From Adhaeribacter_A terreus (GTDB lineage: Bacteria > Bacteroidota > Bacteroidia > Cytophagales > Hymenobacteraceae): a stretch of DNA of 64,000 nt. The stretch lies in the NCBI RefSeq assembly GCF_042657365.1, contig NZ_JBHSKT010000005.1, forward strand, positions 186,001-250,000, written 5' to 3'. The notes beneath the pieces were generated by a model. The model was not told the DNA's origin and ran no database searches. It was given only the letters and a program-made list of their open reading frames with translations. Positions 1 to 8,380 of this stretch are shown here, piece by piece. Within the stretch, counting starts at the first letter, position 1; every line of letters begins with the position of its first letter. The position numbers and the translations under genes are program-made.

Positions 1-2
1 CG

Positions 3-1910
3 GTAGATGGATTTGTAAGTAAAATTACAGTGGCTGGTAATGTGCCTTCGTTGTTCCGTACTTCTTACATTGGAACCACTGTGGGGCAAACTGGATCGTT
101 TTCCGGTTACGATCAGGCTTATTTTTTACAGCTCGATGCTTCGAATAATGTGTACCTGCTGGGGCAATCAGCCGGAAGTTATCCGGTAGTGCCGCCAACA
201 CCGGCCCCTCCTACGTTCTTCTCTACGCCTACCGGCCACCAATTCATTCAGAAATTATCTGCCGATCTTACCACTTCTATTTTCTCCACCCGGTTTGGTT
301 CGGCAAACGGTGAATTCAATATTTCGCCAACAGCGTTTCTTGTAGATAATTGCGAGCGGGTTTTTATTTGCGGTTGGGGCGGAGGCGCTAATCAGGAGCT
401 TAGTTATGTGTCCGGAACTACTGTGGGTTTACCAGTAACCCCGAATGCCATGAAAGGGAACACGGATGGAAATGACATATACCTGGCGCAGTTTTCTCAG
501 AATCTTGGACAGTTAGAATACGCTACTTTTATGGGCGGCACGCAAACAGGTACAGGAGGCGAACACGTAGATGGTGGAACCTGCCGTTTCGATAAGCGGG
601 GCATTGTTTATCACGCGGTTTGTGCCGGTTGTGGAGGCAATAACAGTTTTCCTACTACTCCTAATCACTGGTCGTTAAATGGTAGCCCCAACTGTAACAA
701 TGCGGCTTTCAAGTTTGATTTTGCGGTAACCAGTGCCATAGCCGGTGGTACGCAAAAAATTTGTGCCAATGCGGGCCCAACGCAGATAACCGGCGCCAGC
801 CCGGCGGGCGGAGTGTGGAGCGGAACAAGTGTTACGCAAGGGGGTATTTTTACGCCTTCGCAGGCCCTGATCGGAACGCATGTTTTAACTTATACCACAA
901 CTGTGGGTGCCTGCGTGAGTTTTGCCACTAAAACGGTTACGGTTGTGCCACCTCCATCAGTAAGTATAAACCCGATAGATACAGTTTATTGTATTTATTC
1001 GCCGGATATTACACTAACCGGCAACCCGACCGGCGGTAGCTGGAGCGGAACCGGCGTTACAAACGGAAACCAGTGGTCAGCGGCAACAGCCGGGCCCGGT
1101 AATCACTTGATCACTTATTCATTTACTGATACGGTTGGCTGCGTTTCTACCGCTACAAAAAATGTGCGGGTTGCGCTGCCGGTTACACCAAACGCCGGGC
1201 CTGACGAAGGTATTTGCGCTATTTCCGATCCGTTCCAGTTAACCGGTGCTACGCCGGCAGGTGGCGTATGGAGCGGGAATGGGGTTACGCCAACCGGAAT
1301 TTTTACGCCAAACCCGGCTTTGATCGGCACGCAAACACTTACCTATACAGTTAATTTGGGTAGCTGTAAATACACCGCTACAAAAAATGTGCAGGTAGAT
1401 CCGGTTCCGGATGTATTTGCGCGGCTTGAATTCGGGAATTGCGGCACCGATACTACCGCCCAGGGTTTTGCACCACTAAAAATAAACTTCCAGAATAATA
1501 CCCCGATCGGGAAGAAATATACCTGGGATTTTGGCGACGGAACCAAGTCTTCGGAACCAAATCCGGAGCATGTTTATACCGAGCCGGGTACTTACACGGT
1601 AAAACTCACTACCGATTTTGGCCGGGGCTGCGTGCGCGAATCTACGGTAAACACGGTAACGGTAATGAAAGAAAAGATCCCGAATATCATTACACCGAAT
1701 GGCGATAGACTGAACGATAATTTTGTGCCGCTGGTAAGCTGTAACCCAACAAAACTAACCATTTACAGCCGTTGGGGCCATGAGGTTTATAAAAACGAAA
1801 ACTACAACGGCGAATTCAAGGCAGATAATATCAGCAGCGGCACGTATTATTACCATATCCTGGATACCCAAGGTCGCAACTGGAAAGGCTGGCTCGAGAT
1901 CGTGAAATAA
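3..1910 (+). CDS. T9SS type B surface protein with SBBP-like repeats and PKD domain, 5' end missing
   Basis: The reading frame is open from the first bases of the window, so the N-terminus lies upstream and the GTG at 30 is not a credible start. The visible part opens with SBBP-type beta-propeller sequence (DGFVSKI, then DIYLAQFSQNLGQLEYATFMGG). Next come three related Ig-like repeats sharing GGVWSG and LIGT.LTYT patterns, and a PKD domain with YTWDFGDG and the YTEPGTYTV signature. It ends in a gliding-motility-associated C-terminal domain (IPNIITPNGDRLND, YSRWGHEVY, SGTYYYHI, GWLEIVK), the CHU_C or type B sorting signal for the type IX system. By family knowledge the protein is exported and surface-bound or released; its ligand is unknown. 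Two TA-core elements follow the stop codon. Confidence 0.9.
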   Translation, partial: VDGFVSKITVAGNVPSLFRTSYIGTTVGQTGSFSGYDQAYFLQLDASNNVYLLGQSAGSYPVVPPTPAPPTFFSTPTGHQFIQKLSADLTTSIFSTRFGSANGEFNISPTAFLVDNCERVFICGWGGGANQELSYVSGTTVGLPVTPNAMKGNTDGNDIYLAQFSQNLGQLEYATFMGGTQTGTGGEHVDGGTCRFDKRGIVYHAVCAGCGGNNSFPTTPNHWSLNGSPNCNNAAFKFDFAVTSAIAGGTQKICANAGPTQITGASPAGGVWSGTSVTQGGIFTPSQALIGTHVLTYTTTVGACVSFATKTVTVVPPPSVSINPIDTVYCIYSPDITLTGNPTGGSWSGTGVTNGNQWSAATAGPGNHLITYSFTDTVGCVSTATKNVRVALPVTPNAGPDEGICAISDPFQLTGATPAGGVWSGNGVTPTGIFTPNPALIGTQTLTYTVNLGSCKYTATKNVQVDPVPDVFARLEFGNCGTDTTAQGFAPLKINFQNNTPIGKKYTWDFGDGTKSSEPNPEHVYTEPGTYTVKLTTDFGRGCVRESTVNTVTVMKEKIPNIITPNGDRLNDNFVPLVSCNPTKLTIYSRWGHEVYKNENYNGEFKADNISSGTYYYHILDTQGRNWKGWLEIVK

Positions 1911-1915
1911 GCTTT

Positions 1916-1945
1916 AAAAATGGTAGGGTTTTCAGGCGAAAAAGT
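1916..1945 (+). repeat. TA-core element, forward
   Basis: A-tract, core TGGTAGG, GTTTT, arm CAGGCGAAAAAGT. It starts 5 bp after the preceding stop codon. Confidence 0.75.
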
Positions 1946-2016
1946 GCAGAGAAAGTGTAAAGTCTGAAACTCTGACCAGCTGCGTTCAGGTTGGCGCAAG
2001 ATCGTAACTCAGCTAT

Positions 2017-2046
2017 AAAAACGCTATGGTTTTCAGCCTAAAAACT
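2017..2046 (+). repeat. TA-core element, forward
   Basis: A near-consensus copy with core AAAACGCTATGGTTTT and arm CAGCCTAAAAACT. It lies between the T9SS gene and the terminator at 2089. Confidence 0.85.
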
Positions 2047-2088
2047 AAAAATGCGGCACCTGTTTGAAAGGTGGAAAACATAAAAAAG

Positions 2089-2121
2089 ACCTCCGGCAGA
2101 TCTTTGCCGGAGGTTTTTTTA
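2089..2121. terminator. Bidirectional terminator
   Basis: The stem ACCTCCGGCA/TGCCGGAGGT is flanked by A and T runs. It sits between convergent genes ending at 1910 and 2139. Confidence 0.85.
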
Positions 2122-2138
2122 TGGAATAATTAAAGCTG

Positions 2139-2867
2139 TTATTTGCCTGCCGTTGAATTAGTAAGATCGGCCTCTATGCAATGAATGCGTGCCGCTTCAG
2201 CCATTGGTGGCACCGCCTGGCAGATAACGGCATTCTGGTAACGGTTGTCGCGTTGCATCAGGTCGTAGCCAATTTTGTAACGTTGCCCGTTTACGAGTTG
2301 CAAACCTTGTACATTGCTTTCCCAGGGTTGCAGCAGCGTGCCATCGTCGAGGCGCAGCCAGATGTTTGCCCAAACGCCCATGCCGCAAATTACCGTTTCG
2401 GCCGTGGCAAAAGTGTTGCAGTTCTGCGGGTTAGGTTCGGTGCCGCAAAAACCAAGCGGCTCGGCGCAGGTAATTTTTATGGCTTGTTCAGGCAATTCGG
2501 GAACAACCAGGTAATTGCAAGTAACAGCATTTTGCGGGTTTTCTTCTATCACATCGTACGCAATTTTCAGGCGCATGCCGTTTTGCAATTCCGGCAGGTT
2601 AACCAAGCTGGCTGTTGGCATTAATAATTTGCCCTGGCTGGTCCGGAACCAGAAATTGCCTTCAGAACTTTGCCAGCACGAGTTTTCTTCTACCGTTACA
2701 ATAGTGTTGCAAACGCCCTTCGGCTCCGGGCCTTCGGTGCAATTGGTTACGTCGCAACCTGAAATGCCAAGCACCATTAAAGACAGGAAACCGGAAATTT
2801 GGCTTTTCAGGCGAAAGCCACGCTGTAATTTTGCCACGTTCCCACGCAGCCATTCATAATTTTTCAT
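2139..2867 (-). CDS. Putative lipoprotein with duplicated domain
   Basis: I do not recognise a named family. The 242-residue product has an N-terminal segment ending in LGISGC, a plausible lipobox, so export and lipidation at about residue 38 are inferred. The n-region is long (about 25 residues), and a later start is possible. The mature part is two related halves of roughly 85 residues. Each opens with CNT..T.E and carries a W.R/LR..G.LL.P motif, then NG.R.KI.YD, QNAV.C and I.C. Repeated cysteines suggest disulphides in each half. The gene stands alone between a bidirectional terminator and the 3' end of the sigma/membrane-protein operon. Confidence 0.7.
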   Translation of the reverse strand: MKNYEWLRGNVAKLQRGFRLKSQISGFLSLMVLGISGCDVTNCTEGPEPKGVCNTIVTVEENSCWQSSEGNFWFRTSQGKLLMPTASLVNLPELQNGMRLKIAYDVIEENPQNAVTCNYLVVPELPEQAIKITCAEPLGFCGTEPNPQNCNTFATAETVICGMGVWANIWLRLDDGTLLQPWESNVQGLQLVNGQRYKIGYDLMQRDNRYQNAVICQAVPPMAEAARIHCIEADLTNSTAGK

Positions 2868-3000
2868 AGTAATTCCGTTTTAAGTTTATAAAAAACGCCA
2901 CCCGGAACCAAAGAAAGCTGCAGTCTTTTTAGCGTCCGGCGGTTATTAAGAAGACTTCGGGAAGTTTACGGGCGTTGCAACGCAGGCAGAAATTTAAAAA

Positions 3001-3030
3001 AAAAATGCTAGGGTTTCCGACCTAAAAACT
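3001..3030 (+). repeat. TA-core element, forward, overlapping a stop codon
   Basis: Core TGCTAGGG and arm CGACCTAAAAACT. The arm covers the stop codon and last residues (SF) of the minus-strand gene that ends at 3022. Confidence 0.75.
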
Positions 3031-4941
3031 ATAGCCCAGTTTCAGCGAGGCGCCCACATTCCGTGGATTTTCCTGTTTTGCGCCGGCAGTTTTTTCAGCC
3101 TGAATGAGCGGTTTTAAATATTGTTCGCCTTCCAGCGCCATTTCAAGTTGCCAGTGTTGGGAAAGCTGGTAACCCACGCCGGTTTGTAAGCCCACGGCCG
3201 GCAACCAATTCCGGAAAGTATTTCCCTGTGGAGCATGGCTTAAGCTTTGCGCCTCATTTTTGGTTGGGGAATTGGTATAAACCGTTTGCTGGTGCTCGGT
3301 TTCTATGGTGGCGGAAGTAAGCAGATTCATAGAAAAACCGGCAGCACCAAAGTAATAGAGCGCTTTGGCGTTGGTCTGGTAACGCAGGTTCACAGGCACG
3401 CCGATCTGCTGAAAAATGTAGCTGGTTTTGCTTTCCGGAGTCTTCAGGACTTGCGTTTCATCCGGATCGAAGTTGTTTCCCAGCACCGTTACAAGCGTAG
3501 TTTGGGCAGTATTGGGTTGCATAGCTGACGTACCCGTTCCGGTGTTGCCAAATTGCGGGTTCGAAAAAGCATAATGCGAAGCCGTTTGCGCCTGATTCCG
3601 GAAGTATTTGAAACCGCTTTGCAGCAGCCAGTTTTTGGTTAGTTTATAAGCCACCTGCAACACGCCTCCCTGCGAGTAACCCGACTTGGTTTCCTGGTTG
3701 AATTCCTCAATGGCGGCATTGTATTGGGAAATATTTTCGGACTGGTGCTGGTAGCTTATCAGGCTGCCAGGTTTTGTTTCGGCCTGACTGGCTAATTGCA
3801 TCCCAGTCTGAAAATTACTGCCGGAATAGCCAAGCGCCAAAACCCACTTGCCGGTTTGCGGTGCTTTTTTCGTTTGCGTTGCTGTTTCAGATAAAGTTTC
3901 GGCTACCGGAATTGTTGCCAGCATGTTTGAATCCGGAAGCATTAATTTCTGGTGTTCAGCGCTTTGCAGTTTGGTATTGTTTAGCTTTAAAAAAGGCAAC
4001 GGCTTGAACTTCTCTTTTTTAAGGGAAACGCTATGGTCTTGGCTTGAAAAAGTGTTTGTTTGGGAAACCGCCGGCACTTCATCAGCAGCAGAATTATTTC
4101 TGAAAGCCGCCGCAACAGCCGCATTTTTGGCTGTTTGTTCTGTTTCGGAAACAGGCATTTTACTGGCTGTCGAAGCTTTTTGGCTGGCTACTGCTATATC
4201 CGGGGCGTTTATGCGGGCTGTATTTACCGGTTCTGAAATGGCTGCAATGGTTACATCGGGAGTAGCAATGTCCGGTTCAATAGCAGCAATTGTTTCGGAA
4301 AGATCGGTTGCAGCCCGGGCAGTTTTTGCCGCTGAAATCATAGCGTTTTCCGAAGTTTCAGTAACGGAAAGATCAGGCTGTTGCGCTTTCGGTTTTGCAT
4401 TTGGCGCGTTAAAAGCAATTGTTTTTCCGGCGGTAGGATTTCTTGTGACAAAAGCATTTTCAGCTTTCGTATTGGAAACAGTTTTAGAAGTTGCAGCAAG
4501 TTGTTCAGTAGTTTCTAAAGCTTCTGTTTCTGAATTAGCGGTTGCAGTTTTTTGTTCCGAAACCGTAGCGTTTTCCGGGGTTGTTTTAGCCTGTGCAAGC
4601 GCGGCTTCTGTTGCAGGGTTTTCAGATTGCTGGACTTGCGAGCTGGAATTTCTCTTGGTTTCCGGGGTTTGCGTAATTGCTAATTCCGGGCTTTCGTCTT
4701 TTAGTTGCCTGAGTTTATTTGGAATAAAAAACGCACCGAAAGCCAGTAAAAGCAATAAACACGCCGCCGCCAGCCTGGAATAGATCCGGAAACGGTTTTT
4801 GTAAACCAACGCTTCTTCTTTGTCGAGGCTCAGTTCAATTTTATCCCAGAGGTTATCGGTAGGCGCAGCTTCGTAATTTTCCAGCTTTTGCCGGAACTCC
4901 GCCTTCATTTTATCGGAATTTGGGTCAGCTGATCTTTTCAT
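3022..4941 (-). CDS. Transmembrane protein with C-terminal outer-membrane-barrel-like domain (possible anti-sigma partner)
   Basis: The 639-residue protein has a charged N-terminal segment (residues 1-55, with YEAAPTDNLWDKIE) followed by one membrane helix at about 56-74. Then comes a long low-complexity Ala/Thr/Ser/Glu-rich stretch to about residue 330. The last 290 residues look like a beta-barrel or PorT-like domain, with alternating aromatic strands ending in LKLGYSF. The start overlaps the upstream ECF sigma gene by 17 bp, so the two are co-transcribed and probably translationally coupled. In Bacteroidota such partners often act as anti-sigma or envelope-sensing proteins, so that role is inferred from position. 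One polypeptide with both an inner-membrane helix and a barrel would have to span the periplasm, with the low-complexity part as linker. Confidence 0.75.
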   Translation of the reverse strand: MKRSADPNSDKMKAEFRQKLENYEAAPTDNLWDKIELSLDKEEALVYKNRFRIYSRLAAACLLLLLAFGAFFIPNKLRQLKDESPELAITQTPETKRNSSSQVQQSENPATEAALAQAKTTPENATVSEQKTATANSETEALETTEQLAATSKTVSNTKAENAFVTRNPTAGKTIAFNAPNAKPKAQQPDLSVTETSENAMISAAKTARAATDLSETIAAIEPDIATPDVTIAAISEPVNTARINAPDIAVASQKASTASKMPVSETEQTAKNAAVAAAFRNNSAADEVPAVSQTNTFSSQDHSVSLKKEKFKPLPFLKLNNTKLQSAEHQKLMLPDSNMLATIPVAETLSETATQTKKAPQTGKWVLALGYSGSNFQTGMQLASQAETKPGSLISYQHQSENISQYNAAIEEFNQETKSGYSQGGVLQVAYKLTKNWLLQSGFKYFRNQAQTASHYAFSNPQFGNTGTGTSAMQPNTAQTTLVTVLGNNFDPDETQVLKTPESKTSYIFQQIGVPVNLRYQTNAKALYYFGAAGFSMNLLTSATIETEHQQTVYTNSPTKNEAQSLSHAPQGNTFRNWLPAVGLQTGVGYQLSQHWQLEMALEGEQYLKPLIQAEKTAGAKQENPRNVGASLKLGYSF

Positions 4942-5497
4942 GATAAATTCTATTAGATTTTTCCACCATTTCGCGCAGCATATTCCGGGCCCGCATATAG
5001 TGCGAGCGGCAGGTTACTTCAGGCACGTCCAACATTTCCGAAATTTCCTTGTAAGAATAACCTTCTATGGCTTGTAAGTTGAAAACGGCCTGGTATTTGG
5101 GCGGCAGGCTGCGCACCAGTTCCATCAGTTCTTCGGCGGCAAAAGCGCTGAAAGTGGTTTCGGGTTCGGCAATTTCTATGAGTTCGTCGGTTTCGGAAGC
5201 TTCGGTTTTGTGCAAACGGCTCCGTAAATGCGACAGCGCGGTGTTTATGGTAATGCGGCGCACCCAGCCTTCAAGCGGGCAATCGCCTTTAAATTTGTCG
5301 ATGTTTTTGAAGACCTTCAGGAAAGCATCGTGCATGATGTCTTCGGCTTCGAAGCTGGTTTTACAGTAACGCAGGCAAACTCCTTTCATGGCGGCGGCAA
5401 AGCGCTCATAAAGTAGTTTCTGCATTTCCCGGTTCCCAGCCACGCAGCCTTGTATCATTTCAGCTTCGCTAACCGATTTTTTCCTGAAGATCCGCAA
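4925..5497 (-). CDS. ECF-family RNA polymerase sigma-70 factor
   Basis: This is a 190-residue ECF sigma factor of usual length. Region 2 shows LLYERFAAAMKGVCLRYC, then DIMHDAFLKVFKNID and GWVRRITINTALSHLR. Region 4 shows ELVRSLPPKYQAVFNLQAIEGYSYKEIS and the helix-turn-helix EMLDVPEVTCRSHYMRAR. It redirects RNA polymerase core to a specific set of promoters. The downstream gene overlaps by 17 bp and encodes a membrane-anchored protein, the usual position for its regulator. The upstream 776 bp hold repeats, and no promoter was identified. Family assignment is firm; the regulon is unknown. Confidence 0.95.
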   Translation of the reverse strand: MRIFRKKSVSEAEMIQGCVAGNREMQKLLYERFAAAMKGVCLRYCKTSFEAEDIMHDAFLKVFKNIDKFKGDCPLEGWVRRITINTALSHLRSRLHKTEASETDELIEIAEPETTFSAFAAEELMELVRSLPPKYQAVFNLQAIEGYSYKEISEMLDVPEVTCRSHYMRARNMLREMVEKSNRIYHEKIS

Positions 5498-5606
5498 AAG
5501 GTTATCGTGGTTTTTGTTCGTTCACAGGTATGACTACCGGAAATTACGGATTGTTGCAGGGTTTTGGAAATTATTTTAGGGAAGAGAAGCTTTAGTTGGT
5601 TTAAGT

Positions 5607-5638
5607 AGTTTTTGCGTTGAAAAGTGTAGCGTTTTTTT
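5607..5638 (-). repeat. TA-core element, reverse
   Basis: AGTTTTTGCG arm, then GAAAAGTGTAGCGTTTTT. Confidence 0.75.
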
Positions 5639-5683
5639 GACTTATCGAGTGTTAGTTATGGGAATTTAAAATGCTGTTATTCT

Positions 5684-5716
5684 GAGTTTTTCTGCTTGAA
5701 ATGATACCGTTTTTTT
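5684..5716 (-). repeat. TA-core element, reverse
   Basis: GAGTTTTTCTGC arm, then GAAATGATACCGTTTTT. A GTCATC-type repeat follows. Confidence 0.7.
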
Positions 5717-5765
5717 TTCGTCATCTCGACGTCAGGAGAGATCTCATCGATTTGTTAGAAACTTT

Positions 5766-5794
5766 ACTTTTTAAGCTCAAAAGCATATCGTTTT
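5766..5794 (-). repeat. TA-core element, reverse
   Basis: ACTTTTTAAGC arm, then CAAAAGCATATCGTTTT. A second GTCATC-type repeat follows. Confidence 0.7.
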
Positions 5795-5843
5795 ATTCGT
5801 CATCCCGAGCGTTAGTCGAGGGAACTTATGATGCCGCATTCCT

Positions 5844-5874
5844 GAGTTTCCTGCTCCAAAATTATATCATTTTT
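5844..5874 (-). repeat. Degenerate TA-core element, reverse
   Basis: GAGTTTCCTGC arm, then CAAAATTATATCATTTTT. The core has diverged. Confidence 0.45.
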
Positions 5875-6273
5875 CATCGTTAACATTCTATCATTGATCA
5901 GGAATAGGCTTCTTTCATAGCTCACTTCTGTGTTCTTTTTGCCTTGATGCAAAAAGAACCAAAAAGATCAAGTCAAAGCGGAACTCGCTGACCGCTCAAA
6001 CAACGCTTTGACAAAAAGCCGCTGTGATACATTCTTTTCTTCGTAGTTAACTGAATAGTGCCTAGATAGTAGGTTACAGTGGCTATACAAGCGGCCAAAT
6101 TTGCTGCCGTAAGCGCAAATTTGGCTTGTAGTTCTTCGACTTTCGTTGACGACACTCCGCTGCGCGTTCGAGTGAATTAAGTGTGAAATTAGCAGGAAGT
6201 AAAAGTCCTCCCTGTTTTTAGGGGAGGATTTAGGTGGGGTCTTTCAGTACACGAAACGCAAAATCTGGTAGCG

Positions 6274-7050
6274 TTACACAAAATTACTGGCCAATGCGAG
6301 CAGCGTGCCGGCAACGGTGGCTATAATTTTATTTTTGTGGAAACGGTGGTCGGGGCTGGTTTCGAAGAGAATGGTGGTGGAAATGTGCAGGAAATTACCA
6401 GCTACCAAGCCCGAAAGGATCATGAAAAGATTGGTGTTTTGCAACTGGTCCAGAATAATGTAATTGCTGAATAAAATACCGAGCGGCGAAGCAATGGCAA
6501 ACAGAAATAAATAAGCAAATGCCTTCTTGAAACTATTGAGCCGGAACATTAAAACCGACATTAACGCAACTGCGGCCGGAATGTGATGAATGGCAATACC
6601 AGCTAAAACACTGTAAAAATTGTTGCCTAATAAAGGTGCGTGATCATGCCCGTGCCCATGTCCTTGTCCTTGTCCGTGGCCGCTTTCTACCAGGATGCTG
6701 CCTTCTAAAAAGGAGTGCAGAATGAGCGAAAAAAGCAGCATGAACGGAACGTAACCGGTATTTTTATCGTGGGCATGTTTGTGTACGTGGCCGTGCTCAA
6801 TGCCTTCGGAAAAAAGCTCTAAGAGTAGTTGCAGGAAGAAACCAGCCAATACATAATACCCAACCTGGTGCGGATCGTCGGTGCTGAGCAATACATCGGG
6901 CAGAATATGCAGAATGGTAATAGAAAACAGGTAAGCGCCGCTGAAAGCAAGTAAGATCTTCAGGAAATACTGGTTGTCTTTTGGCAGAAAGCGTACGAGC
7001 CAGCCCGCAAAAAGCACCGTGAAAAACAAGATCAGAATGGCTACGATCAT
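6274..7050 (-). CDS. ZIP-family metal cation transporter
   Basis: The 258-residue membrane protein starts with MIVAILILFFTVLFAG and has about eight hydrophobic segments. Two His-rich loops (HGHVHKHAHD near residue 90, and GHGQGQGHGHGHDH near 130) are typical zinc-handling loops of ZIP transporters. HSFLEGS and HHIPAAVAL match the family's conserved metal-site helices IV and V. It is expected to import zinc or a related divalent cation across the inner membrane; which metal cannot be told from sequence. It is the last minus-strand gene of a group that includes a heavy-metal-binding lipoprotein 950 bp upstream, but it is 86 bp from its neighbour and may have its own promoter. Confidence 0.93.
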   Translation of the reverse strand: MIVAILILFFTVLFAGWLVRFLPKDNQYFLKILLAFSGAYLFSITILHILPDVLLSTDDPHQVGYYVLAGFFLQLLLELFSEGIEHGHVHKHAHDKNTGYVPFMLLFSLILHSFLEGSILVESGHGQGQGHGHGHDHAPLLGNNFYSVLAGIAIHHIPAAVALMSVLMFRLNSFKKAFAYLFLFAIASPLGILFSNYIILDQLQNTNLFMILSGLVAGNFLHISTTILFETSPDHRFHKNKIIATVAGTLLALASNFV

Positions 7051-7136
7051 AAGGTTAATTTAGATACAGGTATCAGCGCACGCGTATCAGGACAAAAATA
7101 AATGAATTTTAACCGTTAAGCAGCAATTATGCTTGG

Positions 7137-7871
7137 CTATTTCTTCAGAATGAAAATGAGGCGGTCGCTGGTTTTGGCGTCGAAAGGCTCAAGCTTATAG
7201 CTTCCGAAGCATTCGTGCAAGCGCAGGTCCGTCATTTTAAAATATTCCAGGAAATCTTCGGCGGTAAGTGCCCACACTTTTTCCTGAAAATGATATTGCC
7301 TGCCTTCGGCTTCAAATTCGATGGTTTTTACGATCAGCTTGCCTTCCATGTGTTTGGTTATGTGAAATGTTACGCCTTCTAAAACCTTGGTTTCCTGCGG
7401 TACTAAATTAGCCACCACTTTTTCGGCATTCAGAAAATCGATAACCAGTTTTCCACCCGGTTTTACCGATTCGGCAATGGCTTTTAAAGCAACTACGTTC
7501 TCGGTTTCGGAAGCAAAATACCCGAAGCTGGTAAACAGGTTGAGCACAAAATCGAACTGGTTCGGTTTAAAAGCCTCGCGCATGTCGTGTACTTCAAAGT
7601 GCAGCTTTTCATTCTCGAATTGTTTGGCGTAGGCAATGCTTTGCGGCGAAAGATCTACCCCGGTTACGTTGTAGCCCTGCTGGTTGAGGTAAATGGCGTG
7701 CCGGCCTTTGCCACAGGCCAGGTCCAGAATTTTAGCGTCTGGTTTTGGATGCAGGTGCTGGAGCAGGTTTCTCAGAAACTGTTCGGCTTCGGTGTAGTTG
7801 CGGTTGCTGTACAGAATATGGTAATACGGCGAATCGAACCAGGTGCTGAACCATTCTTCGGACTGGGACAT
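7137..7871 (-). CDS. Class I SAM-dependent methyltransferase
   Basis: The 244-residue protein has the Rossmann methyltransferase motif I, ILDLACGKGRHAIYLNQQGY, followed by VTGVDLSPQSIAYAK (motif II acidic residue). FDFVLNLFTSFGYF and VKPGGKLVIDFLN match later motifs. The N-terminal YYHILYSNRNYTEAEQFL is typical of the Methyltransf_25-like small-molecule methyltransferases common in Bacteroidota. It uses S-adenosylmethionine; the substrate is unknown. A -7-like box lies about 24 bp upstream of the ATG. Confidence 0.9.
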   Translation of the reverse strand: MSQSEEWFSTWFDSPYYHILYSNRNYTEAEQFLRNLLQHLHPKPDAKILDLACGKGRHAIYLNQQGYNVTGVDLSPQSIAYAKQFENEKLHFEVHDMREAFKPNQFDFVLNLFTSFGYFASETENVVALKAIAESVKPGGKLVIDFLNAEKVVANLVPQETKVLEGVTFHITKHMEGKLIVKTIEFEAEGRQYHFQEKVWALTAEDFLEYFKMTDLRLHECFGSYKLEPFDAKTSDRLIFILKK

Positions 7872-7894
7872 AGCTTGCAGTTTATAGTGCGTTG

Positions 7895-7902
7895 CAAAAA
7901 TA
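7895..7902 (-). promoter_or_regulatory. Putative Bacteroidota -7 box for the methyltransferase gene
   Basis: The minus strand reads TATTTTTG, matching TAnnTTTG, 24 bp before the start codon. No clear -33 TTG is seen. Confidence 0.45.
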
Positions 7903-7943
7903 CGCGAATTTCTAAGCGTAAAAAGGCTTTACGGAAGGCACAA

Positions 7944-7973
7944 AAAAAGGCAGATACTTTTTCTGCCTTTTTC
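7944..7973 (-). terminator. Terminator of the heavy-metal-binding lipoprotein gene
   Basis: AAAAAGGCAGA/TCTGCCTTTTT hairpin, 24 bp beyond the stop at 7997. It overlaps a reverse TA-core element. Confidence 0.75.
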
Positions 7974-7985
7974 TATAGCGTTTTC
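7956..7985 (-). repeat. TA-core element, reverse, fused to a terminator
   Basis: ACTTTTTCTGCC arm, then TTTTTCTATAGCGTTTT. The arm is also the 3' half of the terminator stem. Confidence 0.6.
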
Positions 7986-7996
7986 CGGAAAGGAAA

Positions 7997-8284
7997 TTAT
8001 TTGGTAGCGGCAGTATCGGCAATTGTGCCTTCCTGTGTAATATCTGCCGAAGGCGAAACCGGCGGTACGTAATCCGGGTTTTTCTCCAGGTCCATTTCGC
8101 AAACCGGGCATTTGCCTGGCTCATTACTGGCGCTGCCTTCGCAGTGCATTGGGCAGGTATAAGCCTTGTCGGTTACTTTGCGGGTGGTTTCGGTAGTTTC
8201 TTTGCTGGTTTGCTCGGTGCAGGCGGCAAAACCTGCCAAGCTCAACACTAATGCCAGCGCGCTGAAAATATTTTTGATCTTCAT
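7997..8284 (-). CDS. Small lipoprotein with heavy-metal-binding domain
   Basis: The 95-residue protein begins with a signal peptide ending in LAGFAAC, a good lipobox, so lipidation at about Cys22 is inferred. After a Thr/Glu linker comes YTCPMHCEGSASNEPGKCPVCEMDL. This matches the heavy-metal-binding domain (YTCPMHP....PG.CP.CGM.L) found in copper and zinc efflux proteins such as CusB- and CopA-linked proteins. Here the usual Pro after CPMH is Cys and the usual CGM is CEM, so metal binding may be altered. It lies with another small lipoprotein upstream (96 bp gap), in a neighbourhood with a ZIP transporter. Confidence 0.85.
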   Translation of the reverse strand: MKIKNIFSALALVLSLAGFAACTEQTSKETTETTRKVTDKAYTCPMHCEGSASNEPGKCPVCEMDLEKNPDYVPPVSPSADITQEGTIADTAATK

Positions 8285-8380
8285 GTTCTTTTCCGTTTAA
8301 TAAATTGGGCAAAGCACTTTTCAGGCCGTTTTACCTACCGTTTTTCAGGAGGAGCTGAACAAAAAAGCGCTGTAACCGGC

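Larger units (their letters stand above)
5498..6273. repeat. Repeat-filled intergenic region (no gene)
   Basis: This 776-bp gap holds four reverse TA-core elements, two GTCATC-type Bacteroidota intergenic repeats (about 5720-5746 and 5799-5823) and a region of inverted repeats. GTCAAAGCG at 5972-5980 pairs with CGCTTTGAC at 6004-6012. CCAAATTTGC at 6095-6104 pairs with GCAAATTTGG at 6115-6124. It ends in a TCCTCCCT/AGGGGAGGA palindrome near 6208-6235. Short open frames here follow the repeats and have no protein-like features. Confidence 0.75.

Noticed and set aside
3848..4783. 311-codon open frame antisense to the sigma-partner gene
   Set aside because: It lies inside the Ala/Thr/Ser-rich coding stretch, whose codon bias opens the opposite strand. 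It has no domain or start signal.
5701..5883. Short plus-strand open frame in the 5.5-6.3 kb gap
   Set aside because: It runs through TA-core elements and GTCATC repeats, and its residues simply follow the T-rich repeats.
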